Shown one piece after another: positions 1 to 8,270 of a stretch of DNA of 24,050 nt. The translations under genes and the position numbers were made by a program. Source of the DNA: Stramenopiles sp. TOSAG23-2 (taxonomy: Eukaryota > Sar). Below the pieces are notes generated by a model. That model did not search any database. It was not told where the DNA came from and saw only the letters and a program-made list of their open reading frames with translations. Where the stretch lies: assembly GCA_900128395.1 (NCBI GenBank), contig LT649472.1, positions 1 through 24,050 on the forward strand, given 5' to 3'. The first letter of the stretch is position 1. Each line of letters begins with the position of its first letter.

Positions 1-22
1 TTAGGATTAACAGGTACACAGG

Positions 23-52
23 ACTGGTTATTCGTAATGAAAAATAACCAGT
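23..52. repeat. 10-bp perfect inverted repeat (stem-loop)
   Basis: ACTGGTTATT at 23-32 is followed by a 10-nt spacer and its exact reverse complement at 43-52. The reading frame open from base 1 runs through it and ends at TAG 61-63, so it could lie at the 3' end of a gene that begins outside the window. No function is assigned. Confidence 0.6.
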
Positions 53-127
53 GCTATGTGTAGGCGCACCACTTTTATGGAGAATGGACCCGTTATGTAT
101 AAGATATACGATACGGTACTACTGGAC

Positions 128-349
128 TACTATGGTTAAATGTAGAAATAAATCAAATCATCAAGTATCAACAAGTAGAACAAGGAAAAAGATTTAAATA
201 TTTCAAAGCTCAATAGACAAAAATGATTAATCAAAAAGTACTATGGTTAAATGTAGAAATAAATCAAATCATCAAGTATCAACAAGTAGAACAAGGAAAA
301 AGATTTAAATATTTCAAAGCTCAATAGACAAAAATGATTAATCAAAAAG
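128..349. repeat. Tandem duplication, 2 x 111 bp, zero spacer
   Basis: Bases 128-238 are repeated without visible mismatch at 239-349. Each copy holds the ATG that opens the ORF at 334 (first-copy ATG at 223). The first-copy frame ends at a TAG just before the second ATG, so only the second copy leads into the long ORF. It is either a recent tandem duplication or an assembly overlap left unmerged. Confidence 0.9.
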
Positions 350-954
350 TTTGGATCCATATTGGTATCTCAATGATATCTAAATCAAAAATAGTAAAAG
401 GCGAAGGAGCAAAATGGGCGAATTATGTTAATCGTGTTGAAGCATTTGATTTCGTTGCAGGAACAAGTATTGGTTGCAACAGTGAAGGATTGACAATGAT
501 TTCGAAAATGGGATCGAAAATGGGAAATAGCTATAACTATGAACGGGACTATAGCAAAGTGCAGAACGAGGCAAGCAGGGCGCATACAAAACTGATACAG
601 CGTGTTGATGAAGTACAAGCATCATACACAAATGTAAGACCACAAGACAACCTAAAATTAATTGAAGTTTCCGCGGAGGATAAAGTCTCTACCAAACTAT
701 GCGCTCGTCATGCAAACATAATTTATACCCAGGCATGTAAATTTGCAGAAAGTGAAACATGGGGCGAAGGTCATGCATATAGTGCAGAATACATCATGTT
801 GGAATTATCCCATTTTAAGCGCTTGTTTGACTTGGCGGGTTCACATGGGTGTTCACAATTCCATTTTTTATACAACGGAGACATTAATTGGGTGGTAGAA
901 TTGGCAAAGGTGGAGGCCCCGAGACTCACAGTTAAACCTGTTTCGATCCGATGA
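334..954 (+). CDS. Unrecognised 206-residue protein
   Basis: I do not recognise this family. The ORF runs from ATG 334 to TGA 952-954, with an in-frame TAG only two codons upstream of the ATG, so this start is plausible unless an upstream exon is spliced in. Base composition is clearly less AT-rich than the flanks, and an AATAAA follows at about 968, both of which support a real gene. The product is soluble-looking, with no clear membrane segment or signal peptide. It has a Met/Gly/Ser-rich stretch around residues 50-68 and a compact C-terminal half containing scattered Cys and His (motifs such as KLCARH and AGSHGCSQFHF). The start codon lies in the second copy of a 111-bp tandem duplication. 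It could also be the last exon of a longer gene. Confidence 0.5.
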   Translation: MINQKVWIHIGISMISKSKIVKGEGAKWANYVNRVEAFDFVAGTSIGCNSEGLTMISKMGSKMGNSYNYERDYSKVQNEASRAHTKLIQRVDEVQASYTNVRPQDNLKLIEVSAEDKVSTKLCARHANIIYTQACKFAESETWGEGHAYSAEYIMLELSHFKRLFDLAGSHGCSQFHFLYNGDINWVVELAKVEAPRLTVKPVSIR

Positions 955-1060
955 ACTTAAATACTATAATAAAATGTATACACACACCACACACCATTGG
1001 TATACCTACTAAATAAAAATGCACATGGTGAAAAATAATTAGAAGGTGGATACCATTGTA

Positions 1061-1093
1061 GGAGCAATCGGTCTAGTGGTTAACTTGGTATCC
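1061..1093 (+). other. tRNA 5'-half-like segment (A-box only)
   Basis: The segment contains GGTCTAGTGGTTA, which fits the pol III A box/D-arm of Asp- and Glu-type tRNAs, and is followed by a T5 run. I find no B box (GTTCRANNC) downstream and no closing acceptor stem, so it is not a complete tRNA gene. It could be a tRNA-derived relic or chance. Confidence 0.25.
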
Positions 1094-1330
1094 TTTTTGC
1101 TTGTTTTCAAGTTTTTTTACATGGCAATAGCATTATGCAAATTGGAGGGTGTAAACATACCAAAAATTATTTTTATCCATGAAATATATTATTATTTTTG
1201 TATTCCATTATGATTAACGTTATAAATTAGTGCCATCATCCAGAAAAGCATCTTATATCTATAAATATCCGTGTTGCACACCTGCTGCGGACTTTTTGAA
1301 CGTCTATTTGAAGCTGTAATGCTATTCGCC

Positions 1331-1380
1331 TGATAGTTCTCCACCGTGTTGGGATGTTTAAGTACGGTGGAGAGCTATCA
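1331..1380. other. 17-bp stem-loop, GC-richer than its surroundings
   Basis: Bases 1331-1347 pair with 1364-1380: 16 Watson-Crick pairs plus one G-U when read as RNA from the + strand, around a 16-nt loop. Such a stem is unlikely by chance in AT-rich intergenic DNA. It may be part of a structured ncRNA, a hairpin precursor or an element terminus. It does not match the conserved 5' ends of U1, U2, U4, U5 or U6 that I know. Confidence 0.6.
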
Positions 1381-1403
1381 AGAGAGTCTACGGCTTTCAC
1401 ATT

Positions 1404-1685
1404 TTAGGAGTCTTGAAATTGGGTGGAAATAAGCCAATTAAAATCCATTTTTTTTCTCGGGACTCTAATATCTGTGTGCCTGTTATTTCGAGCCAATTTT
1501 TCCTCCTCATCATCAAAATATTTCAGCCCCCACTCCTCCACAAAATAAAAAAATAACAAAAACAAATGGTACATGGATTGAATACATAAGTTTGTAAATC
1601 CCACAAACGTGTAATATATATATTCTTCGAGATATCCTTTATTGTTTTGCATTTTTTCATTGTGGTATTCATTTTGCACGAACAT
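1404..1685 (-). CDS. Possible small membrane protein (93 aa)
   Basis: An ORF of 93 codons from ATG at 1685. The middle third (roughly residues 25-50) is hydrophobic and aromatic, consistent with one or two membrane segments. It is followed by an acidic DDEEE patch and a basic, Arg/Lys-rich tail. No family is recognised. It would be transcribed divergently from SEC11. The start codon lies in the duplicated block 1638-1887, matching the pattern at neighbouring gene starts and slightly raising the chance that it is a gene. It may instead be a chance ORF or one exon of a longer gene. Confidence 0.3.
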   Translation of the reverse strand: MFVQNEYHNEKMQNNKGYLEEYIYYTFVGFTNLCIQSMYHLFLLFFYFVEEWGLKYFDDEEEKLARNNRHTDIRVPRKKMDFNWLISTQFQDS

Positions 1686-1887
1686 TTTCTGAAAAGTACC
1701 ATTTACAATACCAAAGAAATTTTCATTTTTTTTTAAATAAACACAGAAAAAGATTTTTATATTTTATTGTTTTGCATTTTTTCATTGTGGTATTCATTTT
1801 GCACGAACATTTTCTGAAAAGTACCATTTACAATACCAAAGAAATTTTCATTTTTTTTTAAATAAACACAGAAAAAGATTTTTATAT
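1638..1887. repeat. Tandem duplication, 2 x 125 bp, zero spacer
   Basis: Bases 1638-1762 recur immediately at 1763-1887 with no mismatch seen. The block covers the start of the possible minus-strand ORF (ATG 1685, second ATG at 1810) and sits just upstream of SEC11, 60 bp before the next tandem duplication. Confidence 0.9.
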
Positions 1888-1947
1888 TAATTAGAATTTT
1901 ACCATTAATTGCCAATAAAATCATAGTACAGAATAATTAATATAAAT

Positions 1948-2195
1948 TAATAATGGAAACGTTAAGGCAACAATATCAAGAAATTAAAAAATTATTCAAT
2001 GACCCATATGATTTAGCATTTCAAATACTGAACTTGGCCATGATCGTCTTCAGCGCGTTGATGATATGGCGTAATAATGGAAACGTTAAGGCAACAATAT
2101 CAAGAAATTAAAAAATTATTCAATGACCCATATGATTTAGCATTTCAAATACTGAACTTGGCCATGATCGTCTTCAGCGCGTTGATGATATGGCG
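1948..2195. repeat. Tandem duplication of SEC11 start, 2 x 124 bp, zero spacer
   Basis: Bases 1948-2071 are repeated exactly at 2072-2195. The unit begins 5 nt before the ATG and carries the first 39-40 codons of SEC11. The 124-bp period is not a multiple of three, so the first ATG (1953) reads about 40 native residues, shifts frame and stops at TAA 2109-2111. That overlaps the intact ATG at 2077. Confidence 0.95.
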
Positions 2196-2640
2196 CGCGC
2201 TGATGGTATATACAAAAAGCGAATCACCCGTTGTAGTAGTATTAAGTGGCTCCATGGAACCAGCATTTCAACGTGGGGATATATTATTTTTGAATAATGA
2301 TGACAGGCCAGTAGAAGCTGGTGAAATTATAGTATTTAAAATTGAAGGAAGGGAAATTCCAATCGTCCATCGTGTATTGAATGTACACGAAGGGCAAAAA
2401 TTAAGCAATGGAAAAAGTGAACCTACTAAATATTTAACCAAAGGTGATAATAATAATATTGATGATCGTGGTTTATATCGACCAGGACAAAAATGGTTAA
2501 AACGTTCAGAAATTATGGGACGTGCACGTGGTTCCTTGCCATATGTTGGTATGGTAACAATATTATTAAATGATTATCCAGCTGCAAAATATGCATTAGT
2601 CGGTTTAATGGGTTTATTTGTATTGACAAGTAAGGAGTAG
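2077..2640 (+). CDS. SEC11: Signal peptidase complex catalytic subunit SEC11
   Basis: This is the ER-membrane serine protease (peptidase family S26B) that removes signal peptides from secretory and membrane proteins inside the signal peptidase complex. The 187-residue length is normal for the family. One N-terminal membrane segment lies at about residues 23-44. It is followed by the catalytic box LSGSMEP with the nucleophile Ser59, the IVHRV box with His98 (His replaces the bacterial Lys, the eukaryotic type), and the TKGDNN/DDRGLY box with Asp124 and Asp129-130. A C-terminal hydrophobic stretch ends in TSKE. The start at 2077 is the second of two duplicated ATGs; the one at 1953 leads out of frame. 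An AATAAA at 2711 is a likely poly(A) signal. No intron is seen. Confidence 0.96.
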   Translation: METLRQQYQEIKKLFNDPYDLAFQILNLAMIVFSALMIWRALMVYTKSESPVVVVLSGSMEPAFQRGDILFLNNDDRPVEAGEIIVFKIEGREIPIVHRVLNVHEGQKLSNGKSEPTKYLTKGDNNNIDDRGLYRPGQKWLKRSEIMGRARGSLPYVGMVTILLNDYPAAKYALVGLMGLFVLTSKE

Positions 2641-3284
2641 GAAGAAAAGAGGAGGGGGGAGAGAAAGAGAATGGAGCGAGAAAGAAAGTGCTGTGGTTGT
2701 AACATTTCTAAATAAAATGCATATATATATATATGATATTAGTGACATTTATTAATCTGTTGCATTAGTCGATTTAAAATCTTGGTTTATTTTTTTGTAT
2801 TTGACTAACATTGACTACCTGGTAGAGTGCAAGCGTACAGAGAAGTAGAGAGAGAGAACAGGGGGAGGGAATGCAAAGTGCAGCGACGTAAACATTAGTC
2901 GATTTAAAATCTTGGTTTATTTTTTTGTATTTGACTAACATTGACTAGAGTGCAAGCGTACATAGAAGTAGAGAGAGAGAACAGGGGGAGGGAGTGCAAA
3001 GTGCAGCGACGTAAAATTATACACGGGTAACACCACATTATCACACACATATATATATGTATTATTTTTTTATCTCTCTCTCCAAAAAAACTAATTTTTA
3101 TTTTAATATAACACATACTTCGTAATATGTGTACATATGGCTTTACTTTTTTTAAATCATCCAAATCGTTTTAACACCCCACGCCATCCATGTTCAATTA
3201 AATAATTTTTATCAATACGAATTTGTTCCATTGTATCACGACATACTTCGTAATATGTGTACATATGGCTTTACTTTTTTTAAA
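2641..3284. other. Intergenic region holding decayed SEC11 3'-end-like copies
   Basis: After the SEC11 stop comes a purine-rich GA tract, then AT-rich DNA and the imperfect direct repeat 2763-3015. The last part is the duplicated tail of the minus-strand glycyl-tRNA synthetase (3113-3240). No independent gene is seen. Confidence 0.7.
2763..3015. repeat. Imperfect tandem duplication (130 + 123 bp)
   Basis: Bases 2763-2892 recur at 2893-3015 with a 7-nt deletion (CCTGGTA missing) and two substitutions in the second copy. Both copies also resemble the end of SEC11 and its GA-rich 3' UTR (about 2589-2680), sharing GCATTAGTCG, a similar T-rich run and a purine tract. The block thus looks like an older duplication of the SEC11 3' end that was itself duplicated. 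Confidence 0.8.
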
Positions 3285-3368
3285 TCATCCAAATCGTTTT
3301 AACACCCCACGCCATCCATGTTCAATTAAATAATTTTTATCAATACGAATTTGTTCCATTGTATCACG
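3113..3368. repeat. Tandem duplication of GlyRS 3' end, 2 x 128 bp, zero spacer
   Basis: Bases 3113-3240 recur exactly at 3241-3368. The copy at 3241-3368 contains the last 27 codons and TGA stop of the minus-strand GlyRS. The other copy lies downstream in the 3' UTR and encodes a detached gene tail. Confidence 0.95.
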
Positions 3369-4933
3369 ATATCGAACAGTAAATGTATTGTTTTCTAAAC
3401 TTTCTTGATCAATGGTAATGCATAATGGTGTACCAATTTCATCTTGGCGTTTATATCGTTTACCAATACTACCAGTAATATCAAAATCAATAGCACCATC
3501 ATTTTGTTTACATAATAATTCCAATATATCTTCCGACATATCAATTAAACCACTTGGTTTTTTTTGTAATGGCAATACCTATTATAGTATAACATATATA
3601 TATATACAAAAATGTTTGAATAGACTATGTTAGTTGATCATGGTTATACCAAGTAATGTAAACACGTATATACGTATATATATATATATATACTTACTGC
3701 AACTTTATATGGAACAATATCTTCATGTAATTTTAAATACATTCGTTCTTCTTCTTTCTTATTACCATCAATACTAGCATCCTCAGTTACTATAACTTTT
3801 TCTTCCACCCATCCATTGCATAAAAATGCCAACATGGCACGATTCAAACCTAATGCCGGTTCTATTATATATGGTATATATTTTTCATTTGTAACAGGAT
3901 CAAAATATGTTCCAACAGATGTATTTAATTTTTCTTTCTTCTTTTTTTTCTTCTTTTTATTATTATTATTATTATTATTACCACCACCACCACCAGATGT
4001 ACCGTGTATATGCTGTGTTAAATCATAATCACCACGATCTGCTATTCCCCATAATTCACTCCATCCTAATGATGGATAATTATATTCAATATCAGTAGTT
4101 GCCCTTGCATAATGTGCCACTTCATCTTCTTCATAATCACGATAACGTATATTGTTTTCATCAATACCATATTTTTGTAACCAATCAAAACAATATTGAC
4201 GCCAATATTGATATTGATCAAATGCATTATCTGGATGTGTGAAATATTGCAATTCTAATATTTCAAATTCACGTGTACGAAATAAAAAATTCGATGGATG
4301 AATTTCATTACGAAATGCTTTTCCCATTTGACCAATACCAAATGGAACACGTTTTCGTAATGATGTGACTACTTGTGAAAAATTAATATATGCACCTTGT
4401 GCCGTTTCTGGTCTTAAATAAACTTGATTATCATTTTGTATTGTCTCTGTTGGACCTAATGATGTTGTAAATAATAAATTAAAATTTTGTACATCATTTA
4501 TAAATGATGTTTCCGCGGGTGTATTACATGATGGACAAGAAATATTATGTTCCAGTAATGCAGTTTTCATTTCATTTAATGACATTTTTGCTACAATATC
4601 TGGTTTCAATCCACCATAATCTTCTAATAATTTATCAGCTCGGGAACGATGTTGACAAATACTACATTCAATCAATGGATCAGTAAATTCATCTATATGC
4701 CCAGATGTTTTCCATACGTTTGGATGCAAGATAATTGAAGAATCTAAACCCACACAATCAATACGTTGTTCAACAAAATCTTTCCACCATAAATCAGAAA
4801 TATTTTTTTTCAATTGCATGCCTAACGGACCATAATCAAATGTACCACGTAAACCACCATATATTTTACTACCAGAATATACAAATCCACGTCGATTACA
4901 AAAATGTATTAATTTTTCCATTGTACGATTCAT
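3285..4933 (-). CDS. Glycyl-tRNA synthetase, bacterial alpha2 type (2 exons)
   Basis: Class II aminoacyl-tRNA synthetase that charges tRNA-Gly. The model is exon 1 at 4933-3698 and exon 2 at 3578-3285, with a 119-nt intron 3697-3579 (GTAAGT donor, AACTAAC branch-like site at 3635-3629, TAG acceptor). The join restores VAVLPLQKK and gives 509 residues. The DYGPLG box is at 33-38. Zinc-type pairs C90xxC93 and C133xxC136 are present. RPETAQGAY lies at 174-182, motif 2 (FRNE...FRTREFE) at 207-224, motif 3 (EPALGLNR) at 358-365, and the anticodon-binding domain is C-terminal. Wording such as [14 protein letters not shown] resembles bacterial alpha2 enzymes more than the usual eukaryotic cytosolic form. 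It may therefore be organellar or acquired, though no transit peptide is evident. A Gly5-Asn7-Lys8 insertion sits at about 314-335 in a normally variable loop. Confidence 0.93.
3579..3697 (-). other. Intron of glycyl-tRNA synthetase gene (119 nt)
   Basis: On the minus strand the intron opens GTAAGT directly after the VA codons and closes TATAG before GTA TTG CCA, phase 0. AACTAAC at 3635-3629 is a likely branch site. It contains an (AT)n stretch. Without its removal the synthetase would end about 18 codons into intron sequence. Confidence 0.9.
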
Positions 4934-5498
4934 AATTTAATTTATTTATTGTTACCATGTAGTAAAATTGTACCAACAAAAAATAAAATGTGTATAATTT
5001 ATAGGATTGCTTGCTTAAATTTATAACTGAAATGAAATAATTTGTAAATAAATTTTAAAAATTTAAATTATTATTTAATTTAAAAATTATATTATTTTTT
5101 TTCTTCTTCTTCTTCCCCCCTCAAAAAAAAAAAAGAAATTATAATAAGAAGAGATTAAACTTAAATAATTGTTGCGTGATATTATATCTTACTATTGATT
5201 GGTGGCATATAATTGTTTCTATATTATTCAAAATCAATCTAGTATTATCCTTGTCGTATGTTTTCTTCTTGGAATAATAAAATCTGTTGTGAAGAAGGAT
5301 GAAAAGGATGAAAAACATCATTCTTCTGAAATTAATAAACACAAGTGCCGTGAAAGGCAAGGCAATGAGATAAAATAATAAATAGATACATATATTTATG
5401 TAGACTATATGATATTATAATACAATTAACAACAAAAACAAAAAACATGCCGACGACACAAAGCAAAGAAGCGGGGAAAGATGAGAAAAATAAAAAAC
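4934..5498. other. Divergent promoter region between GlyRS and MFS genes
   Basis: About 565 bp, very AT-rich, with a (TTC)n/poly-A patch near 5098-5136 and the MFS start duplication at its right end. Transcription diverges from here in both directions. No motif is clear enough to call a promoter element. Confidence 0.5.
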
Positions 5499-5540
5499 AT
5501 GCCGACGACACAAAGCAAAGAAGCGGGGAAAGATGAGAAA
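5440..5540. repeat. Tandem duplication of MFS gene start (period 52 bp)
   Basis: Bases 5440-5488 recur at 5492-5540 with a 3-nt spacer. The unit begins 7 nt before the ATG. From the first ATG (5447) the frame runs 29 codons and stops at TGA 5534-5536; the second ATG (5499) opens the transporter. The 52-bp period is not a multiple of three. Confidence 0.9.
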
Positions 5541-6740
5541 CGAAAAAAAAAAACACAGTTACGATTGTTAAACATTCATATGATGTCTAATATTGCATTG
5601 TCGTTATTTACGTTTTCATCACGGACTACATTACTACAACAATTAGTAAAAAATGATAGTGCAAGAATGGTAAATATATTATCAACATGGGCTAGTACTA
5701 TTGGTGCAGCTGAATTCCTTTTAAATCCAACGATGGGGCGATTGTCGGATTATTATGGACGCAAACCTTTTATGTTAATGTCTCCTGTAGCATGTGTTAT
5801 CTTGAAAACATGGTGTGCTTTGAATCCTTCCATACTAGCATTATCATTAGAAAAAGTGATTTGCGATGGTTTACGTACAATGTCTGGATCAACTATGTGC
5901 AAAGCTGCATTGTCTGATTTATGTACCGATACAAAGGAGTTGGGAAATGCTATTGCTACGTTGTATTCATGGGCTGGGGTTGCAATTATTGGTGGACCAT
6001 TAGTTAGTTCCATGTTAACAAATCCAAGAGTAACATTTGGTATCAGCGCAATTTGGGCGGTTGGTCAATTGATCGCTGAATGGTTTTATTTGCAAGAGAC
6101 ACATCCAGTCGATAAACGTGATAAAGAATTCAAAGGGTTTGCTAATCCATTTGGAATGTTTAAATTATTTACAATTTCACCAACATTATCGAAATTAAGT
6201 TCCATGCAAATGTTAATGTATTTATGTGAACCGAAAAATATGTCTGATATTTCATCGATGTTTCAAATGGAAAGTTTAAAATGGACACCTAGTAAACGTG
6301 ATATATTTGTATCTGTTGTTGGTTTATCATTTTTAAGTGGCAGTAAAGTCACTAGAATGAGTATGAAGAAATATGGCATGTATGGGCATACAAGTGTTAT
6401 GCATGGTTTATCGATTATACAATATTTATTCCGTGCTGCACCATATGAATTGACAACATGGATTGGTGTATTGATTATGATGGTATCAGAGACACGGGAT
6501 AAAGCAGTCGCTGCATTGGCAACGGAAGAAGCCATTAAAAATGGATTGGGAAAAGGTGAATATAGTGGCTTAGCAGCTAATTTACGTGCATTGATGGTAT
6601 TTGCAAGTCCATTTCTTTGGAGTGGTTTATACAATCGTGGAATGAAAACCGGCAATGGTGGTTTACCATTTCTAGGTGCTGCAATTGCAATGGTCGCATC
6701 GGAATTAATTTTACGTACAATTAAAAAGAAAAGTGATTAA
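5499..6740 (+). CDS. Major facilitator superfamily transporter
   Basis: A polytopic membrane protein of the MFS, a secondary transporter of small solutes. I chose ATG 5499 (MPTTQSKEAG...), giving 413 residues, because the upstream in-frame ATG at 5481 lies within the duplicated junction. After a Lys/Arg-rich cytosolic N-terminus (about 11-19) come alternating hydrophobic segments, consistent with the about 12 helices of the family. The MFS signature motif A, GRLSDYYGRKP, sits at about residues 80-90 between helices 2 and 3. A central cytosolic loop lies at about residues 200-245. The C-terminus is short and basic. The substrate cannot be told. The helix-2/3 motif is like that of drug/H+ antiporter-like MFS members, but that does not define function. 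It is intronless and converges on the ankyrin gene. Confidence 0.85.
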   Translation: MPTTQSKEAGKDEKRKKKTQLRLLNIHMMSNIALSLFTFSSRTTLLQQLVKNDSARMVNILSTWASTIGAAEFLLNPTMGRLSDYYGRKPFMLMSPVACVILKTWCALNPSILALSLEKVICDGLRTMSGSTMCKAALSDLCTDTKELGNAIATLYSWAGVAIIGGPLVSSMLTNPRVTFGISAIWAVGQLIAEWFYLQETHPVDKRDKEFKGFANPFGMFKLFTISPTLSKLSSMQMLMYLCEPKNMSDISSMFQMESLKWTPSKRDIFVSVVGLSFLSGSKVTRMSMKKYGMYGHTSVMHGLSIIQYLFRAAPYELTTWIGVLIMMVSETRDKAVAALATEEAIKNGLGKGEYSGLAANLRALMVFASPFLWSGLYNRGMKTGNGGLPFLGAAIAMVASELILRTIKKKSD

Positions 6741-7131
6741 AGAGGAGATTGAGAGAGAGCATGTGTCGTCTGTTTGTATAATATCTCGCATTATGATATA
6801 AGAACAATGGGGTGTGAAAGGTGACGACATATATATATATATATTATATATTACATGTGTACATGCATATTGTGTTTGTTGTACATGATATTCGTATATC
6901 TTTTTGTTTTTTTTTGTGTTGCAAAAAGAAATATGCGTGTGTGCGTCTATTTTAAATTGTTTGTTGATGGATGTAATTTTTAATTATTTGGTTATTAACC
7001 GCATTCAAAATGCAGTTGCCACAGGTGAAGTGTTTTTTATTTAAAAATATTTTTTTATAATGCATTTTAAATAAAAAAATTAAATTTTTTTGTAAATAAA
7101 AACGCATTATGTTTAAAATCTCTCAGAAAAT
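6741..7131. other. Convergent 3' flanks of MFS and ankyrin genes
   Basis: About 390 bp with an (AT)n run near 6828-6845 and several A/T homopolymers. AAATAAA-like signals occur on both strands near 7035-7100. No ORF or structured RNA is seen. Confidence 0.5.
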
Positions 7132-8270
7132 TTACTTCTTCTCTCCTCCATCACCACCGCCCTCCTCCTCCACCACCTCTTCCTCCTCTTCATCATCACT
7201 ACCTTTCTTTTTAATTACACGTGGTTCAAATGGTATACGTGGATGCAACATTGCTACTAATGCTTGCTGTTCATGTTTAATTGATCTCCCAAACATAATG
7301 GCCCAGTTCATTGCGTTCATACCATTGAAATCTAATTTTGTTTTCGATGCACGTTTTTTTAATAAAGTTTCACATGTATCATAATGTCCTTCTTTTGCTG
7401 CTAACATTAATGCCGTACAACCATGTTCAAATTCTTTTAAATCTATTTCCATGTATAATTTTGGATATGTTAATAATTTTTCAACTTGTTCATTGAGACC
7501 AAATTTGCTTGCTATCATTAATGGCGTCCATCCTTTATTATCTGCTGATCGTGCATTTGCTTTACCACTATCAAATAATGCATTAAATACATCTAATTTT
7601 CCTTTTAATAATGATATCATTAATGGTGTACGTCCATGTTTTGGTTCTCTTGCATTGCAATTAGCATTTGCATTTACTAATTCTTCCATGACTTCTACAC
7701 CACTATAATATGCCGCTAATATAATTGGTGTTACTTTTTCATTTTGCGTCGTTGTTTCTGTTGTTACTTTCCAATCACATAATGCATGGACACATTTTGA
7801 ATCACTTTTGTTAATATTTATTATTAATATATATATATTGTTAGTACTTGGATTGATTTTATTTATTTTATCTATTTATTTGTATTAAATTCTTTATACT
7901 TACTTATTTCGCACTGCTATATGTAATAATGCATCGCCATTATTATCTTCATATTCTGGATCTGCACCACCTTTAATCATTTTATGTATTTCATCACTAT
8001 CTTTATTTTTTACTGCTTTTAATAAAATTTCATTTTTATTTACATGTTTTTCGTTTTTATTATTTGATGTTCTATATGCAACTTTTCTCATACGTCGTAT
8101 TTTTGTCAAACGGTGTTTGCTTTTTAACTTGTCAACTTTACGTTTTTCTTCTAATTTGATTTTTTGTTCATACTATCGTTATTAAATAGTTAGGAAATGT
8201 TTGGTTTATTGAGATGATATAGGTATTGATAATGATGGATTGTGAAATAGAAACTTACTGCTCGTATCAT
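7132..8270 (-). CDS. Ankyrin-repeat protein (3 exons, 317 aa)
   Basis: The model is exon 1 at 8270-8259 (ATG plus three codons, MIRA), exon 2 at 8172-7904 and exon 3 at 7804-7132. Intron 1 is 8258-8173 and intron 2 is 7903-7805. Both have GTAAGT donors and AG acceptors, and the joined length (954 nt) is an exact multiple of three. About six ankyrin-type units span residues 50-280, with hallmark stretches such as GRTPLMISLLKG, GWTPLMIASKFG and GCTALMLAAKEGH, so the protein probably binds other proteins. The N-terminal 40 residues are strongly basic (KRKVDKLKSKHR, RRMRK), possibly a nuclear signal. The C-terminus is a Glu/Gly-rich acidic tail. Partner and role are unknown. The first exon, its donor and the upstream DNA are duplicated (8326-8465). 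Confidence 0.82.
7805..7903 (-). other. Intron 2 of ankyrin gene (99 nt)
   Basis: On the minus strand it runs from GTAAGT to AACAAAAG, with a perfect TACTAAC branch site at 7846-7840. Splicing joins AA to T, restoring an Asn codon and a continuous ankyrin frame across both ORFs. Confidence 0.9.
8173..8258 (-). other. Intron 1 of ankyrin gene (86 nt)
   Basis: On the minus strand it runs from GTAAGT after MIRA to GATAG before TAT GAA CAA. TCCTAAC at 8195-8189 is a plausible branch site. The left edge of the 140-bp tandem duplication (8186) falls inside it. Confidence 0.75.

Larger units (their letters stand above)
955..1403. other. Intergenic region with tRNA-like A box and a stem-loop
   Basis: No convincing ORF. 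It holds an AATAAA about 14 nt after the upstream stop, a tRNA 5'-half-like segment at 1061-1093, and a long hairpin at 1331-1380. The rest is AT-rich. The possible minus-strand gene ending at 1404 converges on it. Confidence 0.6.

Noticed and set aside
1953-2111. ORF starting at the first SEC11 ATG
   Set aside because: It is the duplicated start running out of frame and stopping after about 52 codons. The intact SEC11 frame begins at 2077.
2838-2860. U6 snRNA-like ACAGAGA
   Set aside because: The ACAGAGA motif is followed by a GA-rich tract, without the rest of the U6 core or a terminator. It belongs to the SEC11-like purine region.
6263-6655. Minus-strand ORF of 130 codons
   Set aside because: Antisense of the MFS gene with no recognisable feature.
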